Assembly: GCA_015067315.1 (NCBI GenBank) | Contig: SVMR01000001.1 | Coordinates: forward strand, 1 to 64,000 | Length of the DNA stretch: 64,000 nucleotides | Reading direction: 5' to 3' | Source of the DNA: Oscillospiraceae bacterium | GTDB taxonomy: Bacteria > Bacillota > Clostridia > Oscillospirales > Ruminococcaceae | Shown: in pieces, positions 17,237 to 25,755 of the stretch | Layout of the letters: the number at the start of each line of letters is the position of its first letter | Numbering within the stretch: position 1 is the first letter of the stretch | Translations under genes and position numbers: made by a program | The notes under the pieces: generated by a model | The model's input: the letters and a program-made list of their open reading frames with translations, nothing else | Told to the model about the DNA's origin: nothing | The model's database searches: none

Positions 17237-17554
17237 TCAAGCTTGCATTCCGTTTTCGGTCAGCTCTTTTATTTTTTTGGAAAAGCCGCTGTCGCAAACG
17301 GAAAGCACTCCGACACGTTTTGCAACGGCATAGCCTATTTCATCCATGGAAAGGGGTAAAATCAAAATTTCCGTTTTGTTTTCTTCCGCAATTCTTTTGA
17401 TGTTTCTTGCGGTTCTTTCGGAACAGTCGCTTGAAAGAAGCACGGCTTTTGCTGTTCCTTTCCGGATCGATTCAACGGTCATATCAAAACCAAAAACAAG
17501 TTTTCCGGCTTTTCTTGCAAGACCGAGGAACCCGAAAAGTTTTTCATTCACCAT
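17237..17554 (-). CDS. ylxQ: L7Ae/L30e-family K-turn RNA-binding protein YlxQ
   Basis: A 105-residue L7Ae/L30e/Gadd45-fold protein ([17 protein letters not shown] at about 7-23, [18 protein letters not shown], then CDSGFSKKI near the end). Such proteins bind kink-turn RNA, and this locus is their standard site between ylxR and infB. The ATG at 17554 has GGAGCTGG just upstream; longer in-frame readings are inside ylxR. It overlaps the ylxR end by 11 bases. Confidence 0.9.
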   Translation of the reverse strand: MVNEKLFGFLGLARKAGKLVFGFDMTVESIRKGTAKAVLLSSDCSERTARNIKRIAEENKTEILILPLSMDEIGYAVAKRVGVLSVCDSGFSKKIKELTENGMQA

Positions 17555-17810
17555 CTGATTCCAGCTCCTTTTCAAGCGCGTCATAAACTTCTTCCGGAAT
17601 CGAGGTTTCGAAAACTCTTTCGATGCGTTTTGTTTTGCGCGCCTTTTTAAGGCATTCCGGATTCGGGCAGACATAGGCGCCTCTTCCGGGGCTTCTTCCG
17701 GTTTTATCAAGGGAAATTATTCCTTCCGGACTTTTTACAACGCGGATAAGTTCGCGCTTCGGCTTTTTTTCGCCGCATCCGGTACACATTCTTTCGGGTA
17801 TTTTTTTCAT
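17544..17810 (-). CDS. ylxR: YlxR family RNA-binding protein
   Basis: An 88-residue protein with the CTGCGEKKPKRELIRV motif at about 9-24 and the GRSPGRGAYVCPNPECLKKA motif at about 38-57, both diagnostic of YlxR (DUF448). Members bind RNA or act as nucleoid/transcription factors for RNase P components in some clostridia. It lies between nusA and ylxQ, as in most Firmicutes. Confidence 0.93.
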   Translation of the reverse strand: MKKIPERMCTGCGEKKPKRELIRVVKSPEGIISLDKTGRSPGRGAYVCPNPECLKKARKTKRIERVFETSIPEEVYDALEKELESDGE

Positions 17811-17856
17811 AAAAAGGCTTCCTCCTTTCGGAAAAGTTTTAATTTATCGATAAAGA

Positions 17857-18912
17857 TTATTCTTCTTCACCCCAAAAGCCGCTTTCCGGTTTGATATCGA
17901 TTTTCCAACCGGTAAGTCTTGCGGCAAGACGGGCGTTCTGGCCTTTGTTGCCGATTGCAAGGGAAAGCTGTTCATCCGGAACTTTTACCTTGCAGGATTT
18001 GTTGCCATCGGGATCGACTTCGACAGAAACAACTTTTGCGGGGGAAAGAGCAGCCGCAATGAATTCTGCGGGATCTTCGGAATACTGAACAACGTCGATT
18101 TTTTCGCCGCCCAGTTCGTCAACGATTTTTGCAACACGGGCGCCGCGGGTGCCAATGCAGGCGCCTACTGCGTCAACGTCGGGATCCTTGCTCCAGACGG
18201 CAAGTTTTGTTCTGGAACCTGCTTCGCGGGAAACGGCTTTTATTTCAACGGTTCCTTCATAAATTTCGGGAACTTCCATTTCAAAAAGGCGTTTTACAAG
18301 ACCCGGATGGGTTCTGGAAATCATAACTTTCGGGCCGCGTTCGGAAGCGGTTACTTCAACAACATAAACTTTGGTTCTTTCGCCGTCTTTAAGAACTTCG
18401 CCGGGAATCTGTTCGGATTTGAGAAGGAAAGCTTCGTTGTGGTCAATTTCAAGGGTTACGCTTCCGCGGACGGGATCGGTGCTTACAACGGTTGCGGTGA
18501 TGATTTCATGTTCACGGCTCTGGAATTCTTTAAGTACCTGGCCTCTTTCTGCTTCGCGGATTCCCTGTTTGATAACGTGTTTTGCGGTCTGTGCAGCAAT
18601 TCTGCCGAATTCCTTGGTTTCAAGGGGAATGTCGACGATATCGCCGAGCTGGGCTTTTTTGCTGTATTTTACTGCTTTATCGAGGAGGATCTGGTTTGCG
18701 GGGTCTTCAACTTCCTCAACAACAAGTTTTCTGATTGCAACGTCAAAAGTTCTTGTTTCCGGATCGATTATAACTTTTACGTCTTCGGTTCCGATATAAT
18801 CGCGGCGGATTGCAATTGCGATTGCGTTTTCGATTTTTTCGCAAAGGTATTCAACGGAAATGCCTTTTTCTTTTTCAAGAAGCGCGAGCGCTTCAAAAAA
18901 TTCTGCGTTCAT
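17857..18912 (-). CDS. nusA: Transcription termination/antitermination factor NusA
   Basis: A 351-residue protein with the NusA N-terminal RNA-polymerase-binding domain (1-125), an S1 domain (about 130-200, EIITATVVSTDPVRGSVTLE) and two KH domains (KLAVWSKDPDVDAVGACIGTRGARV; LSLAIGNKGQNARLAARLTG). There is no C-terminal acidic repeat region, as usual in Gram-positives. It is 16 bases downstream of rimP. Confidence 0.96.
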   Translation of the reverse strand: MNAEFFEALALLEKEKGISVEYLCEKIENAIAIAIRRDYIGTEDVKVIIDPETRTFDVAIRKLVVEEVEDPANQILLDKAVKYSKKAQLGDIVDIPLETKEFGRIAAQTAKHVIKQGIREAERGQVLKEFQSREHEIITATVVSTDPVRGSVTLEIDHNEAFLLKSEQIPGEVLKDGERTKVYVVEVTASERGPKVMISRTHPGLVKRLFEMEVPEIYEGTVEIKAVSREAGSRTKLAVWSKDPDVDAVGACIGTRGARVAKIVDELGGEKIDVVQYSEDPAEFIAAALSPAKVVSVEVDPDGNKSCKVKVPDEQLSLAIGNKGQNARLAARLTGWKIDIKPESGFWGEEE

Positions 18913-18928
18913 TTTTTAAAATTCCTCC

Positions 18929-19414
18929 TCAGTCGTCATTATTGAAATCGTAATAAAGTTTGATGAATGCGGTATCCGCTTTGTTGAAAACCATTTCGGT
19001 TCCGTCTTCAAAAGAAGCGGTTATAACTCCGTCGGTGATATCGTCGAGCTGGAGAAGGAATTCGCGCTGGTTATATCCTTCGGGAGCGCGGACGAATCTT
19101 ACGGTTGCAAGATATCCGAGATATTTTTTAACATGTTCTTCGGTTATAAGTTTTCTTTCAATACCGGGGGAAGAAACTTCGAGAACATAGCTCTTTTCAA
19201 TGGGGTTTGCTTCATCGATAATCGGGTCAACCGCTCTGCTGAAATTTTCGCAGTCTTCGATTGTAAGACCTTCTTTGTCAATAAAAAAGCGCAGATACCA
19301 TTCCGTGCCCTCTTTTTCAAAACGGACGTCCCAGAGTTCAACTCCGATCTGTTCCGCTACGGGAAGAGCAAGTTCAGTGCAGATCTGCGCGGTATTTTTC
19401 TTTTTTTCCGCCAA
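18929..19414 (-). CDS. rimP: Ribosome maturation factor RimP
   Basis: A 161-residue RimP/YlxS protein needed for 30S assembly. Signature stretches are YLRFFIDKEGLTIEDCENFSR and YVLEVSSPGIERKL. The start is TTG 19414, nine bases after GGAGGTG (19424-19428); the upstream in-frame region is a leader hairpin, not coding. It is the first gene of the eight-gene cluster down to truB. Confidence 0.92.
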   Translation of the reverse strand: MAEKKKNTAQICTELALPVAEQIGVELWDVRFEKEGTEWYLRFFIDKEGLTIEDCENFSRAVDPIIDEANPIEKSYVLEVSSPGIERKLITEEHVKKYLGYLATVRFVRAPEGYNQREFLLQLDDITDGVITASFEDGTEMVFNKADTAFIKLYYDFNNDD

Positions 19415-19451
19415 AAAAACACACCTCCAAAATTTTTTCGTTAAACAGAAA

Positions 19452-19477
19452 GGAGCGGGTCTTTTTCGTCCCACTCC
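19452..19477 (-). promoter_or_regulatory. Leader hairpin before rimP-nusA-infB cluster
   Basis: GGAGTGGG pairs with CCCGCTCC (19470-19477 with 19452-19459) around a 10-base loop, followed on the minus strand by a broken T run. The hairpin lies between the promoter region and the rimP ribosome site. Similar hairpins precede rimP in other clostridia and could act as an attenuator for NusA autoregulation; that role is inferred. Confidence 0.55.
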
Positions 19478-19571
19478 TTTGTACTACTACAATATTACTT
19501 TAATAATATTAGCATAATTTAAAATAAAATGCAAGGGTTTTTATTGCAAAAAATTTAAAAATTTCTTTATT

Positions 19572-20306
19572 TTATGCGATTATTTGCCTCAAAAGCCACA
19601 AAACAAGAAGATGCGCCGGATAGAACCAATAATAAAGCGCCTTTACGCTTTTGCTGTAATATCCCTGTTTTCCTTTATAAAGCCAAATTGGTACAAGGGC
19701 AAGAAGAGCAACTCCCTGGCGTACAACTTCGATTTTTGTTCCGAAAATTTCCCATTCGTAATAAAAACCGGAAAGAATTTCAATATTTATATACCAAAGG
19801 AAAAACGCCTGCAAAACAAAATTATACCATTTCCTTTCCCGGAGGAAATAAAAAACAAGAACAGTGAAAATTCCCGCGTAATGATAATCGCAGAAGCTTA
19901 AAATTCCGAGGAGGAAACCCATTGCAGCAGTTATTGCCGCCGTAAGGATCCTTACTGAAAGTTTTTTGTCCTTTGCGTTTTCGTTTATCTTCATGAGCCC
20001 GACGCCTATAAGGAAAGTCCAGAGAACGTTCTGATGCAGAGGATAAAAGAAGCTGCCTCCGGCAACAAGATTAAAAGGAATTTCGCTTATAAGCGCAAAA
20101 ACAAAAAGCCTTTTTACGTATTTTTTAAGATTTTTTGTGTGGAAAAATCCTTCCACCGTCATAAACGCAAAAATCGGGAATGCAATTCTTCCGATAACCG
20201 TAAGCCAATCGTTTCCGGGAACAACGGTTGCCCACATATGGTCGCAGAGCATAAGAGCCATTGCAAGGATATGAAGATGAAAAGATGTAAGTTCGGCTTT
20301 TTTCAT
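19572..20306 (-). CDS. TraX family membrane protein
   Basis: A 244-residue integral membrane protein with seven or more hydrophobic stretches and the TraX marks LHILAMALMLCDHMW, GRIAFPIFAFMTVEGF and YWFYPAHLLVLWL. TraX from F plasmids acetylates pilin; chromosomal clostridial members are acyltransferase-like proteins of unknown substrate. It overlaps nrdG by four bases (ATGA), an unexplained but tight coupling. Confidence 0.85.
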   Translation of the reverse strand: MKKAELTSFHLHILAMALMLCDHMWATVVPGNDWLTVIGRIAFPIFAFMTVEGFFHTKNLKKYVKRLFVFALISEIPFNLVAGGSFFYPLHQNVLWTFLIGVGLMKINENAKDKKLSVRILTAAITAAMGFLLGILSFCDYHYAGIFTVLVFYFLRERKWYNFVLQAFFLWYINIEILSGFYYEWEIFGTKIEVVRQGVALLALVPIWLYKGKQGYYSKSVKALYYWFYPAHLLVLWLLRQIIA

Positions 20307-20851
20307 TTTTTATACCTCAGAACTCCGCTTTCCTCTTCCGGATTCCAAAGAACCGCCCCGCCCGATTCAAGGCTTTTTTTAACGTCGATAAGCCGCTGAT
20401 TTTTTGAACCGCGGAAAAGAATATTAAGGGATTTTTCCTCAAGAATAAATTTCCCGTCAACAAGAATATCCGTTACCGAAAGAAGTTCCTTCCAGCCGGG
20501 TTTTCCCTTTTCGATTCCGCTCAATATCTGTTCAAAAGTATAGCCGGAATAGGTCACGATATGGAGTCCGCGTTTTTTTATTTCCGCGCCCAGTTCCGCA
20601 AAAGCTTCCGCCTGGAAAAAGGGTTCGCCGCCGGAAAAGGTAACTCCCTGCAAAAGGGGGTTTTCGCCTATCGCTTTAAGAATATTTTCCGGATGGCTTA
20701 TATATCCGCCGTTCGGGTCATGGGTTTCCGGGTTGTGGCAGCCTTTGCAATGGTGGGGACATCCCTGTCCGAAAATCGTCATCCGGATTCCGGGACCGTC
20801 AACTATGGATTCCCTCATAACTCCCGCAAGGCGCAAAGTTTTCATTTCCAT
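20303..20851 (-). CDS. nrdG: Anaerobic ribonucleotide reductase activating protein NrdG
   Basis: A 182-residue radical-SAM activase with a CxxxCxxC cluster motif (GCPHHCKGCHNPE at about 30-42) and SAM motif TFSGGEPFFQ (about 71-80). It generates the glycyl radical on NrdD. The ATG at 20851 follows CGGAGAT. It lies downstream of nrdD but separated by a strong terminator, so its expression may depend on partial read-through or a separate promoter. Confidence 0.95.
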   Translation of the reverse strand: MEMKTLRLAGVMRESIVDGPGIRMTIFGQGCPHHCKGCHNPETHDPNGGYISHPENILKAIGENPLLQGVTFSGGEPFFQAEAFAELGAEIKKRGLHIVTYSGYTFEQILSGIEKGKPGWKELLSVTDILVDGKFILEEKSLNILFRGSKNQRLIDVKKSLESGGAVLWNPEEESGVLRYKK

Positions 20852-20876
20852 TTTTAAATCTCCGTTTGATTATGCC

Positions 20877-20912
20877 GAAAACCCGAACGCGGCTGCGTTC
20901 GGGTTTTTTGTT
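20877..20912. terminator. Terminator between nrdD and nrdG
   Basis: CCCGAACGC/GCGTTCGGG around a four-base loop, followed by T on the minus strand (and by six T on the plus strand). It lies right after the nrdD stop codon. Confidence 0.88.
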
Positions 20913-20918
20913 CGTTTA

Positions 20919-23255
20919 TCAGATTTCTTCTGCCTGGGTCTGGACGGAATGTTTAACTCTGTCCTCAACTTCGGAACGTTTTGCGTTATTGAAGTTATCA
21001 AGAGTTCCGACGAGATAGCCGGTGATGCGGCGGATTCTTTCAAAACGCTCGCCGTCCTCTTCTTTTCTTCCGCATTTGGGGCATTCGTCGCCGATTATTC
21101 CGGTGAATCCGCATTCCGGGTCACGGTCAACCGGGTGGTTGACGGAGCCGTAGCCGACTCCGGATTCCTTCATGCAGCGGATTACCTGCTCGAAAGCGTC
21201 AAGGTTCTGCTGGGGGTCGCCGTCAAGTTCGATATAGGTTATATGACCCGCATTGGTAAGAGCATGGTAAGGCGCTTCTCTCTTAATTTTATCGAATGCG
21301 TTGATGGGGTAATATACCGGAACATGGAAGGAGTTTGTATAATAATCCCTGTCGGTGACGCCGGGGATCTTTCCGAATTTTTCGGCGTCCATACGGACAA
21401 ATCTTCCGGAAAGGCCTTCCGCCGGAGTTGCAAGAAGAGAGAAGTTGAGTCCGTATTTTTCGCTTGCCTCGTCCATTCTCTTTCTCATAAAGGCGATTAT
21501 TTCAAGACCGAGGTTCTGGGATTCCCTGCTTTCGCCGTGATGGAAGCCGGTGAGGGCTTTAAGACATTCCGCAAGACCGATGAAACCGACGGAAAGGGTT
21601 CCGTGTTTAAGAACTTCGCCCACTTCGTCGTCTTCGGAAAGTTTTTCGGAATCGATCCAGATTCCCTGTCCCATAAGGAAGGGATAGTTGCGGACTTTTT
21701 TCTTCTTCTGGATTTCAAATCTTTCAAGAAGCTGTTCGATTACAAGGGAAATCTTGCTGTCAAGCTGGTCGAAGAAAAGGTCGATATTGTGGTTCGAAAG
21801 AATTGCAAGGCGCGGAAGGTTGATTGAAGTGAAGGAAAGGTTTCCTCTTCCGGAAACAATTTCTCTTTCCGGGTCATAAACGTTTCCGATAACCCTGGTG
21901 CGGCAACCCATATATGCAATTTCGGTTTCCGGATGTCCTTCTTTATAATACTGAAGGTTATAGGGAGCGTCAATGAAGGAGAAGTTCGGGAAAAGGCGTT
22001 TTGCGCTGACTTTGCAGGCAAGTTTGAAAAGGTCATAGTTGGGGTCGCCGGGATTGTAGTTGATTCCCTCTTTGACCTTGAAGATATGAATCGGGAAAAT
22101 CGGGGTTTCGCCGTTTCCAAGACCCGCTTCGGTTGCTTTAAGGATGTTTTTGATAACAAGTCTGCCTTCGGGAGTGGTATCGGTGCCGTAGTTTATGGAG
22201 CTGAAAGGAACCTGCGCGCCCGCTCTGGAATGCATTGTGTTGAGGTTATGAACAAGAGCTTCCATTGCCTGGAAGGTTGCGCGGTCGATTTCTTTTTCCG
22301 CTCTGCGGAAAGCAAATTCCTGCGCCTTAACGGCAATTTCCTCGCCGTATTTTTCCTTAAGGAGGGAATGTTCCGCGGCTTTATAAACTTCGCCGTCTTC
22401 AAATTTCGGCCATTCGCCGCAAAGGGTTATTGCTTCCTCAAGGATTCCTTTTGCGGCGCAGTCGCCGCATTCTTCGCCCGCAAGAAGTTCAAGGGCTCTG
22501 CCAAGGTTCTGGCAATAGAGTTTTTTATATGTTTTTGCAACGCCGGGAGCCATTCCGTAATCGAAGTTCGGGATGCTCTGGCCGCCGTGCTGGTCGTTCT
22601 GGTTGGACTGGATAGCGATGCAGGCAAGAGCCGCGTAGCTTGCAATATCCTGGGGTTCACGGAGATGACCGTGGCCGGTATCGAAACCGTCCTTGAAAAG
22701 CTTGAGGATATCGATCTGGCAGCAGGTTGTGGTAAGGGTAAGGAAATCCAGGTCATGGATATGTATATCGCCGTCATGGTGTGCCTGGGCATGGCGGGGA
22801 TTGAGAATATACATTTCATAGAACTGTTTTGCCGCTTCGCTTCCGTATTTGAGCATTGTGCCCATGGCGGTATCGCCGTTTATGTTTGCGTTTTCGCGTT
22901 TAACATCGTTTTCCTTCGCGGACTGGAAAGTGAGGTTTTCCATTGTCTTCATAAGGCGGGTGTTCATCTCGCGGACTTTGTTGCGGTTTGCGCGGTAAAG
23001 AATATAGCTCTTTGCGGTGCGGGCATGTCCGGTTTCGATAAGCATTTTTTCGACAACGTCCTGAACATGTTCAACATGGGGAGTTTCGATATGTTCCTTG
23101 TTTTCAATATAATCAACAACGGAAAGCGCAATGGACATTGCTTCCTCATAGTCGCTTCCTCCGTTTGCTTTTGCGGCCATAAAAACAGCGTTTGCGATTT
23201 TATCGATATTGAAATCCGCAATTCTTCCGTCACGTTTTACAATTGTTCTGATCAT
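20919..23255 (-). CDS. nrdD: Anaerobic ribonucleoside-triphosphate reductase NrdD
   Basis: A 778-residue class III reductase that makes dNTPs without oxygen. It has an N-terminal ATP-cone (about 1-95) for allosteric control, the catalytic barrel, a C-terminal zinc site (CGFTGIIGDECPKCG), and the glycyl-radical motif RITGYLVG with Gly near residue 746. The ATG at 23255 follows AGGAGG by eight bases. The promoter is at 23309-23337. Presence of this system fits an anaerobe. Confidence 0.96.
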   Translation of the reverse strand: MIRTIVKRDGRIADFNIDKIANAVFMAAKANGGSDYEEAMSIALSVVDYIENKEHIETPHVEHVQDVVEKMLIETGHARTAKSYILYRANRNKVREMNTRLMKTMENLTFQSAKENDVKRENANINGDTAMGTMLKYGSEAAKQFYEMYILNPRHAQAHHDGDIHIHDLDFLTLTTTCCQIDILKLFKDGFDTGHGHLREPQDIASYAALACIAIQSNQNDQHGGQSIPNFDYGMAPGVAKTYKKLYCQNLGRALELLAGEECGDCAAKGILEEAITLCGEWPKFEDGEVYKAAEHSLLKEKYGEEIAVKAQEFAFRRAEKEIDRATFQAMEALVHNLNTMHSRAGAQVPFSSINYGTDTTPEGRLVIKNILKATEAGLGNGETPIFPIHIFKVKEGINYNPGDPNYDLFKLACKVSAKRLFPNFSFIDAPYNLQYYKEGHPETEIAYMGCRTRVIGNVYDPEREIVSGRGNLSFTSINLPRLAILSNHNIDLFFDQLDSKISLVIEQLLERFEIQKKKKVRNYPFLMGQGIWIDSEKLSEDDEVGEVLKHGTLSVGFIGLAECLKALTGFHHGESRESQNLGLEIIAFMRKRMDEASEKYGLNFSLLATPAEGLSGRFVRMDAEKFGKIPGVTDRDYYTNSFHVPVYYPINAFDKIKREAPYHALTNAGHITYIELDGDPQQNLDAFEQVIRCMKESGVGYGSVNHPVDRDPECGFTGIIGDECPKCGRKEEDGERFERIRRITGYLVGTLDNFNNAKRSEVEDRVKHSVQTQAEEI

Positions 23256-23308
23256 ATATAAAAACCTCCTGTGGATACATTCACGCACAAAAAGGGCGCC
23301 ATATAAAT

Positions 23309-23337
23309 ATTATAAATTACCCGCCGCAAAAGGTCAA
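23309..23337 (-). promoter_or_regulatory. Promoter of nrdD
   Basis: TTGACC (23337-23332), 17-base spacer, TATAAT (23314-23309) on the minus strand. No clear NrdR box pair was recognised by eye. Confidence 0.75.
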
Positions 23338-23499
23338 TTGTGGGATATGTAGAATTAACTGTCCATTTTTGTCATAATATTTTTACCTGATTTTTACGGT
23401 TTTCCTCTTGACAAAAAAATTGCTTTTTTGCGGCGGACATTTGTGTTTTTTGTCCGCAAAAGGCGTCCGTTTTTTCTGTATTTCCAAAAAATTTTTCTG

Positions 23500-23529
23500 T
23501 TTACAAAATTTGTGATGCGGTACTATAAT
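23500..23529 (+). promoter_or_regulatory. Promoter of the amidase-like lipoprotein gene
   Basis: TTTACA (23500-23505), 18-base spacer, TATAAT (23524-23529). Together with the nrdD promoter it accounts for the gene-free stretch 23256-23565. Confidence 0.65.
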
Positions 23530-23565
23530 TAATTGTAATAATTTGTTATATACGGAGGAAAAATT

Positions 23566-24765
23566 TTGAAAATCGCCGCAATCCTCATTTCCCTTCTTTT
23601 GCTTTTCGGCTGCGTTCCGGCAAAAGAAACAATAACCGAAATTCCTGAAGAAATCCCGGTTTTTTTGGAAACCGAAGAACCTTCCGAACCGAAACCCACC
23701 GAAATCGAATATGTTGCTCCGCCGGCTTCCACCCCGGAAATGGCAGTAATAAACTATTTTGACGCGCTTTACGATTCATATATTGCAATGCTTCCGATGG
23801 ATATTTCCCCGGCAATCAATCTTGATTTTGAGATTATGCAAAATATACAGAACTGGAACAGCCTTCTTGCCATGAGGCGGAGCATTATTTCCGAAAAAGG
23901 TTACTGTTTTGTTGAAACGGAAAGATTCCCTTTCACAATCGATTATTTCCCGGAAAAAGAACTCGACGACCAAAGGATGGATTACGTCCGTCTTTCGGAT
24001 TTCGGCGAAGGCGCCGCGGTTCTTCATTTTACTGTAAAAGGACAGGAAGGAAAAGCCTATCCGCCGATTTTCGCGCTCAATTCCCAGCATACGATGATTC
24101 TCACCCTCGAGGACGGAATCTATAAAATCGCCTATCATTATTTCCCCGGTTCCGAAGGAAAATTCCAGAACGACCTTCCGGTAACTCTTATGGAGCGGGA
24201 GGAGATGGAAGAACTTCTTGCGGAAGAATTTTCCCCGAAGGAAGAAGCGGATTTTCCCGAACCTGAATTTGAAAAAATATATGACCCGGAAAAGGCCGCG
24301 GAATATGCTCTTTCTTTTTGCGAAGAACAAAACCCGGATTTCTTCTTCGTCGGGGATTGGTACGGAAACTGCATGAATTTCGCCTCACAATGCATCTGGT
24401 CCGGATTCAAAGCTGAAAACGACAGCCCGAAAAACTTCGGTTCCATGACGAAGAACTGGTATATGGGAAAAAGCGGCGGTTCGCTTATCTGGTCAAGCGT
24501 AAGCCGTTTTTGGGAATGGACCGGGCAGGAATACTGCAGAATGCAGGTTCAGGAATTTTATGATATTTCAAAAGCCGAAAAAGGCGACCTTGTTCATATC
24601 GGTTCCTATGTCTGCGAAACCGAGGGAAAATACAGCCACGCGCTTTTTGTTGCGGACGAAGAAAAAATGATGCTTGCCCAAAACAGCCCCGCCTGCTTTG
24701 TTTATTATTCCGACCTTGTGAACAATTACGCAAAATTCATCCGCCCGATTTCTCTCGGCGCATAA
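23566..24765 (+). CDS. Lipoprotein with C-terminal amidase-like (Amidase_6) domain
   Basis: A 399-residue lipoprotein. The signal peptide ends at LLLFGC (Cys 16), followed by a Pro/Glu-rich spacer (about 20-50) and an NTF2-like middle region. The C-terminal domain (about 245-399) begins AAEYALSFCEEQNPDF and has GNCMNFASQCIWSGF, matching the Amidase_6 consensus (DCTNFVSQ) with the nucleophile Cys kept, plus a candidate His in YSHALFVADE. The TTG start at 23566 is seven bases after GGAGG. It likely acts on cell-wall peptides outside the membrane; the Asp-to-Asn change before Cys is a departure from the family. Confidence 0.75.
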   Translation: MKIAAILISLLLLFGCVPAKETITEIPEEIPVFLETEEPSEPKPTEIEYVAPPASTPEMAVINYFDALYDSYIAMLPMDISPAINLDFEIMQNIQNWNSLLAMRRSIISEKGYCFVETERFPFTIDYFPEKELDDQRMDYVRLSDFGEGAAVLHFTVKGQEGKAYPPIFALNSQHTMILTLEDGIYKIAYHYFPGSEGKFQNDLPVTLMEREEMEELLAEEFSPKEEADFPEPEFEKIYDPEKAAEYALSFCEEQNPDFFFVGDWYGNCMNFASQCIWSGFKAENDSPKNFGSMTKNWYMGKSGGSLIWSSVSRFWEWTGQEYCRMQVQEFYDISKAEKGDLVHIGSYVCETEGKYSHALFVADEEKMMLAQNSPACFVYYSDLVNNYAKFIRPISLGA

Positions 24766-25140
24766 ACCATATTTTGCCTCCCCTTGTCAAAGGGGGCTGT
24801 CGCGCTTTTAAGAATAGGTGCGTGACTGGGAGATTCTATTCAGCCTCCCCTATCAGGGGAGGTGGATTTTTCGGCGGCTTGCCGACGAAAAAGACGGAAG
24901 GGTGGAAACGGTTTATGCGGAACGTCGGGGACGACGTTTCCTACCGTAACGCAATGAGGTCTATTTAAAAAAATGTAGGGGCGACCTACCCCAAGGGTAC
25001 TTCCTCGCACTTCGTGCTCAGGGCGCTATGCGGTCGCCCGTTTTTAAATTGGACAGCGTTTGTCCCTCATCCGTCTGCTTTGCAGACACCTTCCCCCGAG
25101 GGAAGGCTAAGACCATACCGGGGCGGATTCCTGTTTTCCC
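24766..25140. repeat. Intergenic repeat mosaic A
   Basis: No gene is seen in this stretch. It contains modules shared with mosaics B and C: an AAGGGGGCTGTC/GTGACTGGG block (about 24788-24830), a 73-base unit at 24972-25044 identical to 30992-31064, and a CCTCATCCGTCTGC...AGAAGGCT-like block (25069-25111). Several modules are themselves hairpins (CCTCCCC...GGGGAGG at about 24845-24863). Such mosaics are typical of dispersed repeats in gut Clostridia. Confidence 0.85.
24972..25044 (+). repeat. 73-base dispersed repeat unit, copy 1
   Basis: Identical over 73 bases to 30992-31064. The ends GGGGCGACC and GGTCGCCC are inverted repeats, enclosing internal short palindromes. A shorter derivative with only the outer stem is at 27597-27627. 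Confidence 0.9.
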
Positions 25141-25220
25141 GGTGAGGAAAACTATTGTGTTTTCCGCGGTTTAAGATTATAATATACTGGTAACGATAAA
25201 CGAAAGGATTGATTTTGACC

Positions 25221-25754
25221 ATGACTGAACTTATCAAATTGATGCAGCAGCGCCAGAGCTGCAGAAGCTTTTCCGAAAAACCCGTTGAAGCGGAAAAAAT
25301 CGTTTCCTGCATAAACGCCGCCTGCCTTGCCCCTTCCGCCTGCAACACCCAGCCCTATCATTTTTACGTTGCGCACGCGCCGGAAGCCGTTGCCGTTGCG
25401 GCAGAATACTGCAAAGGCGAAAAATACAACAAATGGGTCGGCGAAGCAAAAGCTTTTGTTATAATCACCCAGGAACATGCCGAAATCCCCGCCGCAAATT
25501 CCGAAGCAAGAAAACGCGATTTCCGCCAGTATGATATCGGTCTTATGATCGAAAACTTCTGCCTTGAAGCAACCGAACTCGGTCTCGGAACCTGCATTCT
25601 CGGTCTTTTCAACGAAGAAAAGCTCAAATCCAGTTTCCGCATTCCCAGCCCGAAGCAGATCGCTCTCGTAATCGCAATGGGATATCCCGCAGAAAGCGAA
25701 ATCCGCAAAAAGAACCGCAAACCTCTCGAGGATATGATCACCTATCTCAGATAA
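25221..25754 (+). CDS. Nitroreductase family FMN-dependent oxidoreductase
   Basis: A 177-residue nitroreductase-fold protein: RQSCRSFSEKPV near residues 10-21 (FMN phosphate contacts), APSACNTQPYHFYV, and the C-terminal GLGTCILGLFNEEKLK segment. The ATG at 25221 follows AAGGA by 12 bases. Family members reduce nitro compounds, quinones or flavins with NAD(P)H. The GNAT gene starts one base after its stop codon, so they form one unit. Confidence 0.9.
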   Translation: MTELIKLMQQRQSCRSFSEKPVEAEKIVSCINAACLAPSACNTQPYHFYVAHAPEAVAVAAEYCKGEKYNKWVGEAKAFVIITQEHAEIPAANSEARKRDFRQYDIGLMIENFCLEATELGLGTCILGLFNEEKLKSSFRIPSPKQIALVIAMGYPAESEIRKKNRKPLEDMITYLR

Positions 25755-25755
25755 A

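Noticed and set aside
14052-17333. A 1093-codon open frame antisense to infB
   Set aside because: It mirrors the IF-2 gene on the other strand, has a Phe/Cys/Gly-rich composition unlike any protein, no ribosome site, and exists because the coding strand avoids the codons whose complements are stops.
21933-23261. A 442-codon antisense frame opposite nrdD
   Set aside because: Overlaps the complete, motif-confirmed nrdD gene and shows no independent signals.
23256-23340. NrdR repressor boxes upstream of nrdD
   Set aside because: No convincing pair of NrdR-type palindromes with correct spacing could be found by eye around the -10/-35 boxes.
24774-24968. Short frames in repeat mosaic A (and similar ones at 31034-31307, 44207-44619)
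   Set aside because: They run through hairpin-rich repeat modules; translated text such as PLVKGGCRAF is a repeat artefact common in gut clostridial annotations.
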